This document shows, piece after piece, positions 56,573 through 64,000 of a DNA stretch of 64,000 nt. Position numbers and translations under genes: made by a program. This stretch comes from Streptomyces flaveolus. Its GTDB lineage: Bacteria; Actinomycetota; Actinomycetes; Streptomycetales; Streptomycetaceae. The stretch spans positions 1 to 64,000 of the forward strand of contig NZ_BMRV01000009.1 of NCBI RefSeq assembly GCF_014648815.1. The letters run 5' to 3'. Below the pieces are notes generated by a model. It saw only the letters and a list, made by a program, of their open reading frames with translations. It was not told the origin of the DNA and made no database searches. Every line of letters begins with the position of its first letter. Within the stretch, counting starts at the first letter, position 1.

Positions 56573-58099
56573 ATGCTGTACACCCCTCACACCCCGGCTT
56601 CCCGCCCCCGCGCGCATGCCCGCCGCCGGCTCAGGGCCGCGGCGCTGCTCGCCTCGGCCGTCTCCGTCTCCCTGGTCGCCGCGAGCGCGCCGCCGGTCCC
56701 GCTGGGCGTCGGCGACCGGCTCTTCCCGCACCTGGGCAATCCCGGGTACGACGTGACCGCCTACGACCTGTCCTTCATCTACTCCGGAAGCAACGGCAAG
56801 CCGCTGAAGGCTGTCACCACCATCGACGCCCGGACGACGGCCGGCCTGGACCGGGTCAACCTCGACTTCGCCCACGGAAAGGTCGAGTCGGTCGAGGTCG
56901 ACGGCGAGCCCGCCGGCTTCGCCACGGCCGGCGAGGATCTCGTGGTCACGCCCGGGGAGCCCCTCGACGCGGGCGAGCGGACGCGGATCACCGTGCGGCA
57001 CAGCAGCGACCCCGTGTACCCCGAGGACCGGCAGGGCGGCTGGGTGCGCACGGCCGACGGGCTCGCCATGGCCAACCAGGCCGACGTCGCCCACCTGGTC
57101 TTCCCCTGCAACGACCACCCCTCCGACAAGGCGCGCTTCACCATCCGCGTCACCGCACCCGACGGGCTCACCGCGGTCGCGAACGGGCTGCCGACGGCCG
57201 TGGACCGGTCCGGCGGGTCGACCACCTGGACGTACCGGACCGCACATCCCATGGCGACCGAACTGGCCCAGGTCTCCATCGGCCGCTCCACCGTGCTCCA
57301 CCGCACCGGCCCCCACGGCCTGCCCGTGCGCGACGTCGTGCCGACCAAGCACCGCGCGGCGCTCGAACCGTGGCTGAAGAAGACCCCCGCCCAGATCGCC
57401 TGGATGGAGAGCAAGGTCGGGCGCTACCCCTTCGAGACCTACGGCGTGCTCATGGCCGACGCCACCACCGGCTTCGAACTCGAGACCCAGACGCTGTCCC
57501 TCTTCGAGCGGGAGCTGTTCAGCGAACCCGCCTACCCCCGGTGGTACGTAGAGTCGATCATGGTGCACGAGCTGTCCCACCAGTGGTTCGGCAACAGCGT
57601 CGGCCCGCACTCCTGGTCCGACCTCTGGCTCAACGAAGGACACGCCACCTGGTACGAGGCCCTGTACGCCGAGGAGAAGGCGGACCGGCCCCTGGAGGCG
57701 AGGATGAAGGCCGCCTACGGCGCGTCCGACCGCTGGCGCGCGGCGGGCGGACCCCCGGCCGCGCCCGAGCCGCCGAAGAAGGGCAGCAAGACCGGCATCT
57801 TCCGGGCCAACGTCTACGACGGCGCCGCGCTCGTCCTCTACGCCCTGCGCCAGGAGATCGGCGCCCCGGCCTTCGAGCGCCTCGAACGGGAATGGGCCGT
57901 CCGGTACCGGGACCGCACCGCGACGACCGCGGACTTCGTCCGCCTCGCCTCCGAGATCGCCGGCCGTGACCTGGGCCGTTTTCTCCAGGGCTGGCTGTAC
58001 GGCAAGAAGACCCCGCCGATGCCCGGCCACCCGGACTGGAAGCCGACGGCGGCCGACAAGGCACCGCCGGCCCCCACCGGCAAGGCCCGCGGGGAATAA
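56573..58099 (+). CDS. Secreted M1-family zinc metallopeptidase
   Basis: 508 aa. An Arg-rich start and a hydrophobic helix (LRAAALLASAVSVSLVAASAPPVP) make a signal peptide likely. Zinc site: VHELSHQWFG, then E 19 residues later in LWLNEGHATWYE. The exopeptidase motif is not a clear GxMEN (MADATTGFELETQTLSLF), so specificity is uncertain. Compact: it lacks the C-terminal HEAT-like domain of PepN. The 115-nt gap upstream holds GATAG near the ATG. Confidence 0.9.
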   Translation: MLYTPHTPASRPRAHARRRLRAAALLASAVSVSLVAASAPPVPLGVGDRLFPHLGNPGYDVTAYDLSFIYSGSNGKPLKAVTTIDARTTAGLDRVNLDFAHGKVESVEVDGEPAGFATAGEDLVVTPGEPLDAGERTRITVRHSSDPVYPEDRQGGWVRTADGLAMANQADVAHLVFPCNDHPSDKARFTIRVTAPDGLTAVANGLPTAVDRSGGSTTWTYRTAHPMATELAQVSIGRSTVLHRTGPHGLPVRDVVPTKHRAALEPWLKKTPAQIAWMESKVGRYPFETYGVLMADATTGFELETQTLSLFERELFSEPAYPRWYVESIMVHELSHQWFGNSVGPHSWSDLWLNEGHATWYEALYAEEKADRPLEARMKAAYGASDRWRAAGGPPAAPEPPKKGSKTGIFRANVYDGAALVLYALRQEIGAPAFERLEREWAVRYRDRTATTADFVRLASEIAGRDLGRFLQGWLYGKKTPPMPGHPDWKPTAADKAPPAPTGKARGE

Positions 58100-58112
58100 G
58101 CCGGTGACGAGA

Positions 58113-58158
58113 CGGCCCGTGCCGTGCGACCATCTTCGGGACGGCGCGGCACGGGCCG
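58113..58158. terminator. Hairpin terminator after the M1 peptidase gene
   Basis: A perfect 12-bp stem CGGCCCGTGCCG (58113-58124) / CGGCACGGGCCG (58147-58158), 14 nt past the stop; no U tract. Confidence 0.75.
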
Positions 58159-58193
58159 CGGGAATCTCCCCGGCGGCTCGCGCGTTGTGCACA

Positions 58194-58221
58194 GTGTCGC
58201 GGTACCAGTGCCGCGCGACAC
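58194..58221. repeat. Inverted repeat upstream of hflX
   Basis: GTGTCGCGG (58194-58202) and CCGCGCGACAC (58211-58221) pair with a 2-nt bulge. It sits in the likely promoter region of hflX, 25 nt before the ATG, and could be an operator or mRNA structure. Confidence 0.4.
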
Positions 58222-58245
58222 GTTTCCCAGCTACGTAAGGATCCA

Positions 58246-59739
58246 ATGACCTCCTCTTCTTCCCCCTCCCAGGACACCAAGCGTCTCGCGCAGACCTACC
58301 TCGAGGGCCTTCGGGCCGATGCCCTGATGGAAGAGGACGTCGCCTGGAGCCACGAGAACGACTCGGAATGGGACGGCGAGCAGTTCGACCGCTCCGACCG
58401 CGCGGCTCTGCGCCGGGTGGCGGGCCTGTCCACCGAGCTCGAGGACGTCACCGAGGTCGAGTACCGCCAGCTCCGCCTGGAGCGGGTCGTCCTCGTCGGC
58501 GTCTGGACCACGGGCACCGTGCAGGACGCTGAGAACTCCCTCGCGGAGCTCGCCGCCCTCGCGGAGACCGCGGGCGCGCTCGTGCTCGACGGCGTGATCC
58601 AGCGCCGCGACAAGCCCGACGCGGCCACCTACATCGGCTCCGGCAAGGCCCTGGAGCTGCGTGACGTCGTCGTCGAGACCGGCGCCGACACCGTCATCTG
58701 CGACGGTGAGCTCAGCCCCGGTCAGCTGATCCATCTCGAGGACGTCGTCAAGGTCAAGGTCATCGACCGTACGGCCCTGATCCTGGACATCTTCGCCCAG
58801 CACGCCAAGTCCCGAGAGGGCAAGGCGCAGGTGGCGCTCGCGCAGATGCAGTACATGCTGCCGCGGCTGCGAGGCTGGGGTCAGTCGCTGTCCCGGCAGA
58901 TGGGCGGCGGCAAGGGCGGCGGCCTCGCCACCCGCGGTCCCGGTGAGACCAAGATCGAGACGGACCGGCGCCGGATCCGCGAGAAGATGGCGAAGATGCG
59001 CCGGGAGATCGCGGAGATGAAGACCGGCCGCGAGATCAAGCGCCAGGAACGCCGGCGCAACAAAGTGCCGTCCGTGGCCATCGCGGGCTACACCAACGCC
59101 GGCAAGTCCTCGCTGCTCAACCGCCTCACCGGCGCGGGCGTGCTGGTGGAGAACGCGCTGTTCGCCACCCTCGACCCGACCGTGCGCCGTGCCGAGACCC
59201 CGAGCGGACGGCTGTACACCCTGGCGGACACCGTCGGCTTCGTCCGGCACCTGCCGCACCACCTGGTCGAGGCGTTCCGCTCCACGATGGAGGAGGTCGG
59301 CGACTCCGACCTGATCCTGCACGTGGTCGACGGTTCGCACCCGACCCCGGAGGAGCAGCTGGCCGCCGTGCGCGAGGTGATCAGGGACGTCGGCGCCACC
59401 GACGTGCCGGAGATCGTCGTGATCAACAAGGCCGACATGGCCGACCCGCTGACACTCCAGCGGCTGATGCGCATCGAGAAGCGGTCCATCGCGGTCTCGG
59501 CACGCACCGGCCTGAACATCGACCAGCTGCTCGCACTCATCGACAGCGAGCTGCCGCACCCGTCGGTCGAGATCGAGGCGCTCGTGCCGTACACCCACGG
59601 CAAGCTGGTCGCCCGGGCCCACGACGAGGGCGAGGTGATCTCCGAGGAGCACACCCCGGAGGGCACCCTGATCAAGGTCCGGGTGCACGAGGAGCTGGCG
59701 GCGGAGCTCACGCCGTACGCTCCGGCGCCGCTCGCCTGA
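58246..59739 (+). CDS. hflX: GTPase HflX
   Basis: 497 aa. Glycine-rich region (LPRLRGWGQSLSRQMGGGKGGGLATRGPGE), then GTPase motifs G1 GYTNAGKSS, G3 DTVGF, G4 NKAD, G5 SART. HflX splits stalled or heat-damaged 70S ribosomes. An N-terminal extension of about 60 residues carries an EED/NDSE acidic patch typical of actinobacterial HflX. AAGGA 4 nt before the ATG. Confidence 0.95.
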   Translation: MTSSSSPSQDTKRLAQTYLEGLRADALMEEDVAWSHENDSEWDGEQFDRSDRAALRRVAGLSTELEDVTEVEYRQLRLERVVLVGVWTTGTVQDAENSLAELAALAETAGALVLDGVIQRRDKPDAATYIGSGKALELRDVVVETGADTVICDGELSPGQLIHLEDVVKVKVIDRTALILDIFAQHAKSREGKAQVALAQMQYMLPRLRGWGQSLSRQMGGGKGGGLATRGPGETKIETDRRRIREKMAKMRREIAEMKTGREIKRQERRRNKVPSVAIAGYTNAGKSSLLNRLTGAGVLVENALFATLDPTVRRAETPSGRLYTLADTVGFVRHLPHHLVEAFRSTMEEVGDSDLILHVVDGSHPTPEEQLAAVREVIRDVGATDVPEIVVINKADMADPLTLQRLMRIEKRSIAVSARTGLNIDQLLALIDSELPHPSVEIEALVPYTHGKLVARAHDEGEVISEEHTPEGTLIKVRVHEELAAELTPYAPAPLA

Positions 59740-59751
59740 AGGCCGTGACGA

Positions 59752-59793
59752 CCGAGGGCCCGCCCCCTGCCGACGCAGGAGGCGGGCCCTCGG
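59752..59793. terminator. Bidirectional terminator between hflX and the protease gene
   Basis: A perfect 13-bp stem CCGAGGGCCCGCC (59752-59764) / GGCGGGCCCTCGG (59781-59793), with an inner CCTGC/GCAGG helix, between convergent genes. Confidence 0.9.
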
Positions 59794-59803
59794 CCTGTGC
59801 GGA

Positions 59804-61018
59804 TCACTGACCGCCGTAGGTCCTGCTCATGTTCTGGTACATCGCCTCGGCCTCCGGGCCCAGCCGCGGGCCCGCCAGCCAGGTGTTCTCCAGCGGACCG
59901 ATCGAGGTGTTCGAGACCAGCTTGGTCTCGCCGCCCACCACCCGGAACCAGCCGCCGCCGGACGAACCGCCGGTCATGGAGCAGCCGATGCGGTACATCG
60001 TCGGCAGCGACGGGCTCAGCGACAGCCGGCCCGGCCGGTCGACGCACTTGAACATCTCCAGGCCGTTGTACGGCGGGGCGGCCGGGTAGCCCCAGGCGCC
60101 CATGCTGCCGGCCTCGGCCGCGGACGGGGCGGAGAAGTCCACGTCCAGCGCGGCGCCCACCGTCTCCTCCAGCGACTTGCCGCCCTGCTCCGGCTTCACG
60201 TGCAGCACCGAGTAGTCGTACGCGGCCCCGTCGCCGCCCGTCTCCGAGCCACCCTGGATCCACTGTTCGGAGGTCGACGCCCAGTCGGCCCACCAGGTGC
60301 CGTACGGGGCCATCTCGACGGACGTCGCGTCGGCCAGCTCGGTCTCCGACTTGCCGAGGTCGTTGTACGACGGCACGAAAGCGATGTTGCGGTACCAGCC
60401 GCCGCTGCCGCCCGCGTGCACGCAGTGACCGGCCGTCCACACGAGGTTGGACCTGCCCGGGTGGTTCACGTCCGTGACGACCGTGCCGGAGCAGACCATC
60501 GGGCCCTCGGGCGAGTCGAAGAAGACCTTGCCGACCGGGGCGGCGTTCTCGTGGTACGGCCGCTTCTCGGCCTCGGCCTCGACCGGCGCCGGCTCCGGAT
60601 CGCTGACGCCCTGGTCCGAGGCGGCGTCCTGCGTCGTGACCGTCTTGTCGGCCTCCTTCGCGGACCTCATCCGCTCCGGCTTCCACAGGCCCTCGATCAC
60701 CGGGTTGACGAAGTCCTTGGCCTCACTGAGCCACGTGTCCTTGTCCCAGTCCTTCCAGCCCCCGTCCCTCCAGTCGTCGACGTCGATGCCGTGCTCCTTG
60801 AGCCGGTCGGCGAGGCCGGCCGGGACCTCGACCCGGCCGTCGCCGGCGGAGTCGGCCGCCCGGGAGGTGCCGCCGCTCGGCCTGGCATCGGCCTCGTCCT
60901 CGCCGGAACCGCCGCAGGCGGTCGCGGTGAGCGCCAGAGCGGCGACCAGCCCGGCGGCGACGAGTGCGGTGCGCCGCCGCCCGCGCCGTGGCGCGGCGGA
61001 CACAAGTGTGGAACGCAT
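59804..61018 (-). CDS. Trypsin-like serine peptidase lipoprotein (copy 1)
   Basis: 404 aa. Lipoprotein signal (ALVAAGLVAALALTATAC, lipobox LTATAC), a Ser/Asp linker, a conserved helical segment (RLKEHGIDVDDWRDGGWKDW), and a trypsin-like core: His in WTAGHCVH, Asp in AAYDYSVLHV, Ser in MTGGSSGGGWF. Disulfide Cys pairs are visible (VCSGT with GHC; FKC with IGC). ATG 61018. Paralogue of the next gene, about 100 nt apart on the same strand. Confidence 0.9.
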   Translation of the reverse strand: MRSTLVSAAPRRGRRRTALVAAGLVAALALTATACGGSGEDEADARPSGGTSRAADSAGDGRVEVPAGLADRLKEHGIDVDDWRDGGWKDWDKDTWLSEAKDFVNPVIEGLWKPERMRSAKEADKTVTTQDAASDQGVSDPEPAPVEAEAEKRPYHENAAPVGKVFFDSPEGPMVCSGTVVTDVNHPGRSNLVWTAGHCVHAGGSGGWYRNIAFVPSYNDLGKSETELADATSVEMAPYGTWWADWASTSEQWIQGGSETGGDGAAYDYSVLHVKPEQGGKSLEETVGAALDVDFSAPSAAEAGSMGAWGYPAAPPYNGLEMFKCVDRPGRLSLSPSLPTMYRIGCSMTGGSSGGGWFRVVGGETKLVSNTSIGPLENTWLAGPRLGPEAEAMYQNMSRTYGGQ

Positions 61019-61118
61019 GGTGAGTCGACCCCCGTTGGATGTACGAACCGCATGGAATGGGCGGTGGGTGCCGGCGTCCGCCCGGCGCACCCCACCGCCC
61101 TGTGTGCTCAGTGTCCGG

Positions 61119-62348
61119 TCACTGACCGGCGAACTTGCCGCTGACCGCGTCGTACACGCCCTTGGCCTCCTCGCCCAGCCGCGGGCCGGCCAGCCAGCCG
61201 GCCGTCACCGGGCCGATCGAGGTGTTGGACACGAGCGCCGGCTTGCCGTCGGAGCCCGCCGCGACCCAGCCGCCGCCGGACGAACCGCCGGTCATGGTGC
61301 AGCCGATCCGGTACATCGTCGGCTCCGCGGTGTTCAGCGACAGCCGGCCCGGCTTGTCCGCGCACTGGAAGAGCTTCTGTCCGTCGTACGGCGGCGCGGC
61401 CGGGTAACCGGTCGCGGTGATGCTCTCGACCTGCGGCACGGCGGGCGCCTTGAAGTCCACCGGCAGCGCGGATCCGACCGTCTCCTCCAGCGACTTGCCG
61501 TTGCTGCCCTTCTCCGGCGTCACATGGATGACAGCGAAGTCGTAGGAGGCGCCGTCGCCGCCCGTCGCGCCGCCCTGCTCGATCCACTGGTCCGAGGTCT
61601 GCGCCCAGTCACCCCACCACACGCCGAAGGGAGCGACCTCCTCCTTCGTCGCGTTCTCCAGCTCCGCGGTCGACTTGCCGGAGTCGTTGTACGACGGCAC
61701 GAAGGCGATGTTGCGGTACCAGCCGCCCTTCTTGCCCGCGTGCACGCAGTGGCCCGCCGTCCACACCATGTTCGACTTGCCGGGATGCGCCGGGTCCTGC
61801 ACGACCGTCGCCGAGCAGACCATGGTGCCCTCGGGGGAGTCGAAGAACACCTTGCCCGCCGTGGCGGCGTTCTCGTGGTACGACGGCGGCACGGCCTCGG
61901 CCTGCACCGGCTGCGGCTCCGGGTCGGTGACTCCCTGGTCACCGGAGATGTCGCTGTCGTCGACACCCTTGTCCGGCTCCTCGGCGTCCCGCATGCGGTC
62001 CGGGTCCCAGAGGTCCTCGATGATCGGGTTGACGTAGTCCTGCGCCTCGCGCAGCCAGTCGTCCTTGTTCCAGTTCTTCCAGGCGCCGTTCTTCCACTCG
62101 TCGACGTCGATCCCGTGTTCCTTGAGCTTGTCCTTGATGTGATCCGGGATCCTGATCTCACCGTTGCCGCCGTCCGCCGTGGACGCGGAGGCCGAGGCGT
62201 CGCCGCCCGCCTCGGCGTCGCCCGACTCACAGGCGGTGGCGGTGAGCACGAGTGCGGAGACGAGTGCCACGGCGGCCGGCAAGGGGGAGGTTCTGCGCCG
62301 CCCGCCCCTGTGCCCGCGGGTGGTGAACGACGGCCGTATGGATCGCAT
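61119..62348 (-). CDS. Trypsin-like serine peptidase lipoprotein (copy 2)
   Basis: 409 aa, paralogue of the downstream copy with the same layout: signal and lipobox (ALVLTATAC), KLKEHGIDVDEWKNGAWKNW, His in WTAGHCVH, Asp in ASYDFAVIHV, Ser in MTGGSSGGGWV. The mature parts match over most of their length, so this is a tandem duplication. ATG 62348 with GGGGGAG 8 nt upstream. Substrate unknown. Confidence 0.9.
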   Translation of the reverse strand: MRSIRPSFTTRGHRGGRRRTSPLPAAVALVSALVLTATACESGDAEAGGDASASASTADGGNGEIRIPDHIKDKLKEHGIDVDEWKNGAWKNWNKDDWLREAQDYVNPIIEDLWDPDRMRDAEEPDKGVDDSDISGDQGVTDPEPQPVQAEAVPPSYHENAATAGKVFFDSPEGTMVCSATVVQDPAHPGKSNMVWTAGHCVHAGKKGGWYRNIAFVPSYNDSGKSTAELENATKEEVAPFGVWWGDWAQTSDQWIEQGGATGGDGASYDFAVIHVTPEKGSNGKSLEETVGSALPVDFKAPAVPQVESITATGYPAAPPYDGQKLFQCADKPGRLSLNTAEPTMYRIGCTMTGGSSGGGWVAAGSDGKPALVSNTSIGPVTAGWLAGPRLGEEAKGVYDAVSGKFAGQ

Positions 62349-62660
62349 GGTGTTGACTCCCCCTGCTGTGAACGAGTGGTGCTGCGGCCGCGCTTCTCGC
62401 CGAACCCGAGTCGGGTCCGTGAGGCCGGCACGGCGTCCTGGAACGGCACCACACACTATGCGGTCGCTGTGGGGGAGTTCCGACGGAACGGCAACGGTTA
62501 CGTCACGGCAAGGATCTTGAGGCAACCCGTAACCCCGTGAACGGCCGGGGGTTGGTAGCGGTGGGGGGCCTGCTGTCCGGACGCGGTCCCCGTGCCGAGG
62601 GCGGCGACGAGGGCGACAGGATGCGCGACTCGCCTCTGGACAGCGGGAGGACAGGGAGCC
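62349..62660. promoter_or_regulatory. Intergenic region between protease copy 2 and the aminotransferase
   Basis: 312 nt separate these divergent genes. An interrupted repeat GGTTACG (62496-62502) / CGTAACC (62528-62534) is the only clear structure. No match to the DmdR/IdeR iron box is obvious, although the gene to the right looks siderophore-related. No extra gene is seen. Confidence 0.4.
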
Positions 62661-64000
62661 GTGGCGGAGACCGCGTACGGGGAGTTGGCGTCCGAGTGCG
62701 GGAGCGCCGGCGGGGAGCGCCCCCAGGGCGGGGCGACCGCGCGGGTGAGCGCCGCCGAGGGCCCACCGAAGCGACAGACGGCGCGCGAGTCCGCGGCCCG
62801 TACGTACGCGCGCGCCCTGCCGGTCGTGCCGGTCCGGGCGCGGGGTCTCACCATCGAGGGGGCGGACGGCCGGCGTTACCTGGACTGCGTCTCGGGCGCC
62901 GGGACGCTGGCCCTGGGGCACAACCACCCGGTTGTGCTGGAGGCCATCCGCAAGGTGCTCGAGTCCGGCGCCCCGCTGCAGGTCATGAACCTCACCACCC
63001 CGGTGGAGGACGCCTTCGTCACCGAGTTGCTGCACACCCTGCCCCCCGGCCTGGCCGCCCACGCGCGCGTGCGGTTCTGCGGACCGGCCGGCACGGACGC
63101 GGTCGCCGCCGCCGTCGGACTCGTCCGCGACGCCACCGGACGGAACCGGGTCCTCACCTTCACCGATGCCGACCACGCCCCGGCAACCGACCAGTTCGCC
63201 GTACCGGGTGACGTCGGCGGCGCACGGCTCGTACGGCTGCCGTACCCGCAGGACCACCGCTGCCCCCTCGGCGTCGGTGGTGAGCGCGGCGCCGAACTCG
63301 CCGCCCGCCGGACCGAGTCCGTGCTGGACGACCGGCGGGCGGGGCAGGCGCCGCCCGCCGGGCTGATCCTCGAACCGGTGCACGGCGGGGACGGGGTGGT
63401 GCCCGCCCCCGACGCCTGGATGCGGCGCATGCGGCGGATCACGGCCGAGCGGTCCGTGCCCCTGATCGCCGACGAGACCGAGACGGGAGTCGGACGGACC
63501 GGAGCCTTCTGGGCCGTGGAGCACAGCGGGATCACCCCCGACGTCCTCGTCCTCTCCAAGGCGATCGGCGGCAGCCTGCCGCTGGCCGCGGTAGTCCACC
63601 ACGAGGACCTGCACATGGGGGACTTCGGTGCCGGTACCTTCCGCGGCAACCAACTCGCCCTGGCCGCGGGCGCGGCGACCCTCGCCCACGTCCGCAGGCA
63701 CCGGCTCGCCGAGCACGCCGGCGCCCTGGGTGCACGCGTGCTGGCCCGCCTGCGGGGCCTGGCCGAGGAGTTCCCCTGCGTCGGCGACGTGCGCGGGCGG
63801 GGACTGATGATCGGGATCGAGCTGGTGGCGGCGGACGGCGAGCACGACGCCACCGCACCCCGCCCCGCCGCCCCCGAGACCGCCGCCGCCGTCCAGCGGG
63901 AGTGCCTGCGCCGCGGGCTCATCGTGGACCGCGCGGGCCCGTCCGCGAGCGTCGTACGGCTGCTGCCGCCGCTGACCATCACCGAGGAACAGGCGACGGC
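62661..64000 (+). CDS. Class III aminotransferase (diaminobutyrate-2-oxoglutarate type), 3' end outside window
   Basis: At least 446 aa, open to the window edge. Motifs: YLDCVSGAGTLALGHNHPVVLEAI, FCGPAGTDAVAAAV (PLP phosphate loop), LIADETETGVGRTGAFWAVEHSG (PLP Asp), VLVLSKAIGGSLPL (PLP Lys), GAGTFRGNQLALAAGAATL. In place of the usual LIxDDxQxGxGRTG it reads ADETETG, a slight variant. In S. coelicolor the equivalent gene begins the small NIS siderophore cluster SCO5799-5801 (my recollection of synteny), so it probably makes a diamine building block. GTG 62661 follows GGGAGG by 10 nt. Confidence 0.88.
   Translation, partial: MAETAYGELASECGSAGGERPQGGATARVSAAEGPPKRQTARESAARTYARALPVVPVRARGLTIEGADGRRYLDCVSGAGTLALGHNHPVVLEAIRKVLESGAPLQVMNLTTPVEDAFVTELLHTLPPGLAAHARVRFCGPAGTDAVAAAVGLVRDATGRNRVLTFTDADHAPATDQFAVPGDVGGARLVRLPYPQDHRCPLGVGGERGAELAARRTESVLDDRRAGQAPPAGLILEPVHGGDGVVPAPDAWMRRMRRITAERSVPLIADETETGVGRTGAFWAVEHSGITPDVLVLSKAIGGSLPLAAVVHHEDLHMGDFGAGTFRGNQLALAAGAATLAHVRRHRLAEHAGALGARVLARLRGLAEEFPCVGDVRGRGLMIGIELVAADGEHDATAPRPAAPETAAAVQRECLRRGLIVDRAGPSASVVRLLPPLTITEEQAT

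Noticed and set aside
56573..58099. A normal PepN aminopeptidase
   Set aside because: The zinc site is present but GxMEN is not clear and the C-terminal domain is missing, so only M1 family membership is claimed.
62537..63211. 224-codon frame overlapping the start of the aminotransferase
   Set aside because: Wrong frame. The frame from GTG 62661 carries all class III aminotransferase motifs.

Overview
The window is high-GC (about 70%+) actinobacterial chromosome, and its gene order matches the core region of Streptomyces around ftsK, recA, the glutamate ABC transporter, miaB/miaA, dapF, rshA and hflX as known from S. coelicolor. Streptomyces-specific genes (osaA/osaB/osaC, gluR/gluK, rshA, clgR) support that placement. 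It is mostly conserved, vertically inherited housekeeping sequence. I see no insertion sequence, prophage, CRISPR array or obvious genomic island.

Layout. 1-1070: the 3' end of a 5S rRNA gene with its terminator, a shortened sugar-aminotransferase-like gene and tRNA-Thr(GGT). 1091-10709: the osmoadaptation locus, with osaC (anti-sigma-kinase/PAS/GAF/PP2C protein, 3' end frameshifted here) divergent from osaA (giant poly-HAMP hybrid kinase) and osaB (receiver/coiled-coil). 10851-19013: ftsK, a RodZ-like membrane HTH protein, the overlapping rimO-pgsA-pncC operon, clgR, dps and a small membrane protein. 19026-31640: an ArsR/AHSA1 operon, an lhr-nei repair pair, AraC with the azlC/azlD exporter, and several small or membrane proteins. 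31641-33962: recA-recX with an SOS box. 34060-36929: a cysteine-catabolic operon (cysteine dioxygenase, rhodanese) behind a Cys-containing leader peptide, and a flavin monooxygenase. 37105-43905: gluABCD divergent from gluR-gluK, plus an orphan TAXI binding protein. 44014-48152: a MazG-like protein, a KhtTU-like cation/proton antiporter pair and a NarL-type two-component system. 48230-56457: miaB, an extradiol-dioxygenase-like protein, two small orphan proteins, miaA, a membrane protein, dapF and rshA. 56573-64000: an M1 peptidase, hflX, two paralogous trypsin-like lipoproteins and the first gene of what is probably an NIS siderophore cluster, cut by the window end.

How the genes work together. 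The region combines stress and nutrient signalling (OsaABC for osmotic stress, GluRK for glutamate, RshA for (p)ppGpp, ClgR for proteolysis), chromosome maintenance (FtsK, RecA/RecX, Lhr, Nei, Dps), and tRNA/ribosome modification (RimO, MiaA, MiaB, HflX).

Most notable: (1) a textbook promoter driving a leaderless 28-codon Cys-containing leader peptide ahead of cysteine dioxygenase; (2) a perfect 20-bp tandem duplication carrying the -35 element of an ArsR promoter whose palindromic operator covers a leaderless start codon; (3) 11-bp-phased direct repeats in the gluA/gluR intergenic region; (4) a frameshift that removes the end of the OsaC phosphatase domain; (5) about twenty genes with a -10-like hexamer 6-8 nt before the start codon and no Shine-Dalgarno, the signature of leaderless transcription. 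I found no convincing wholly new multi-gene system; the novelty lies mainly in regulation.
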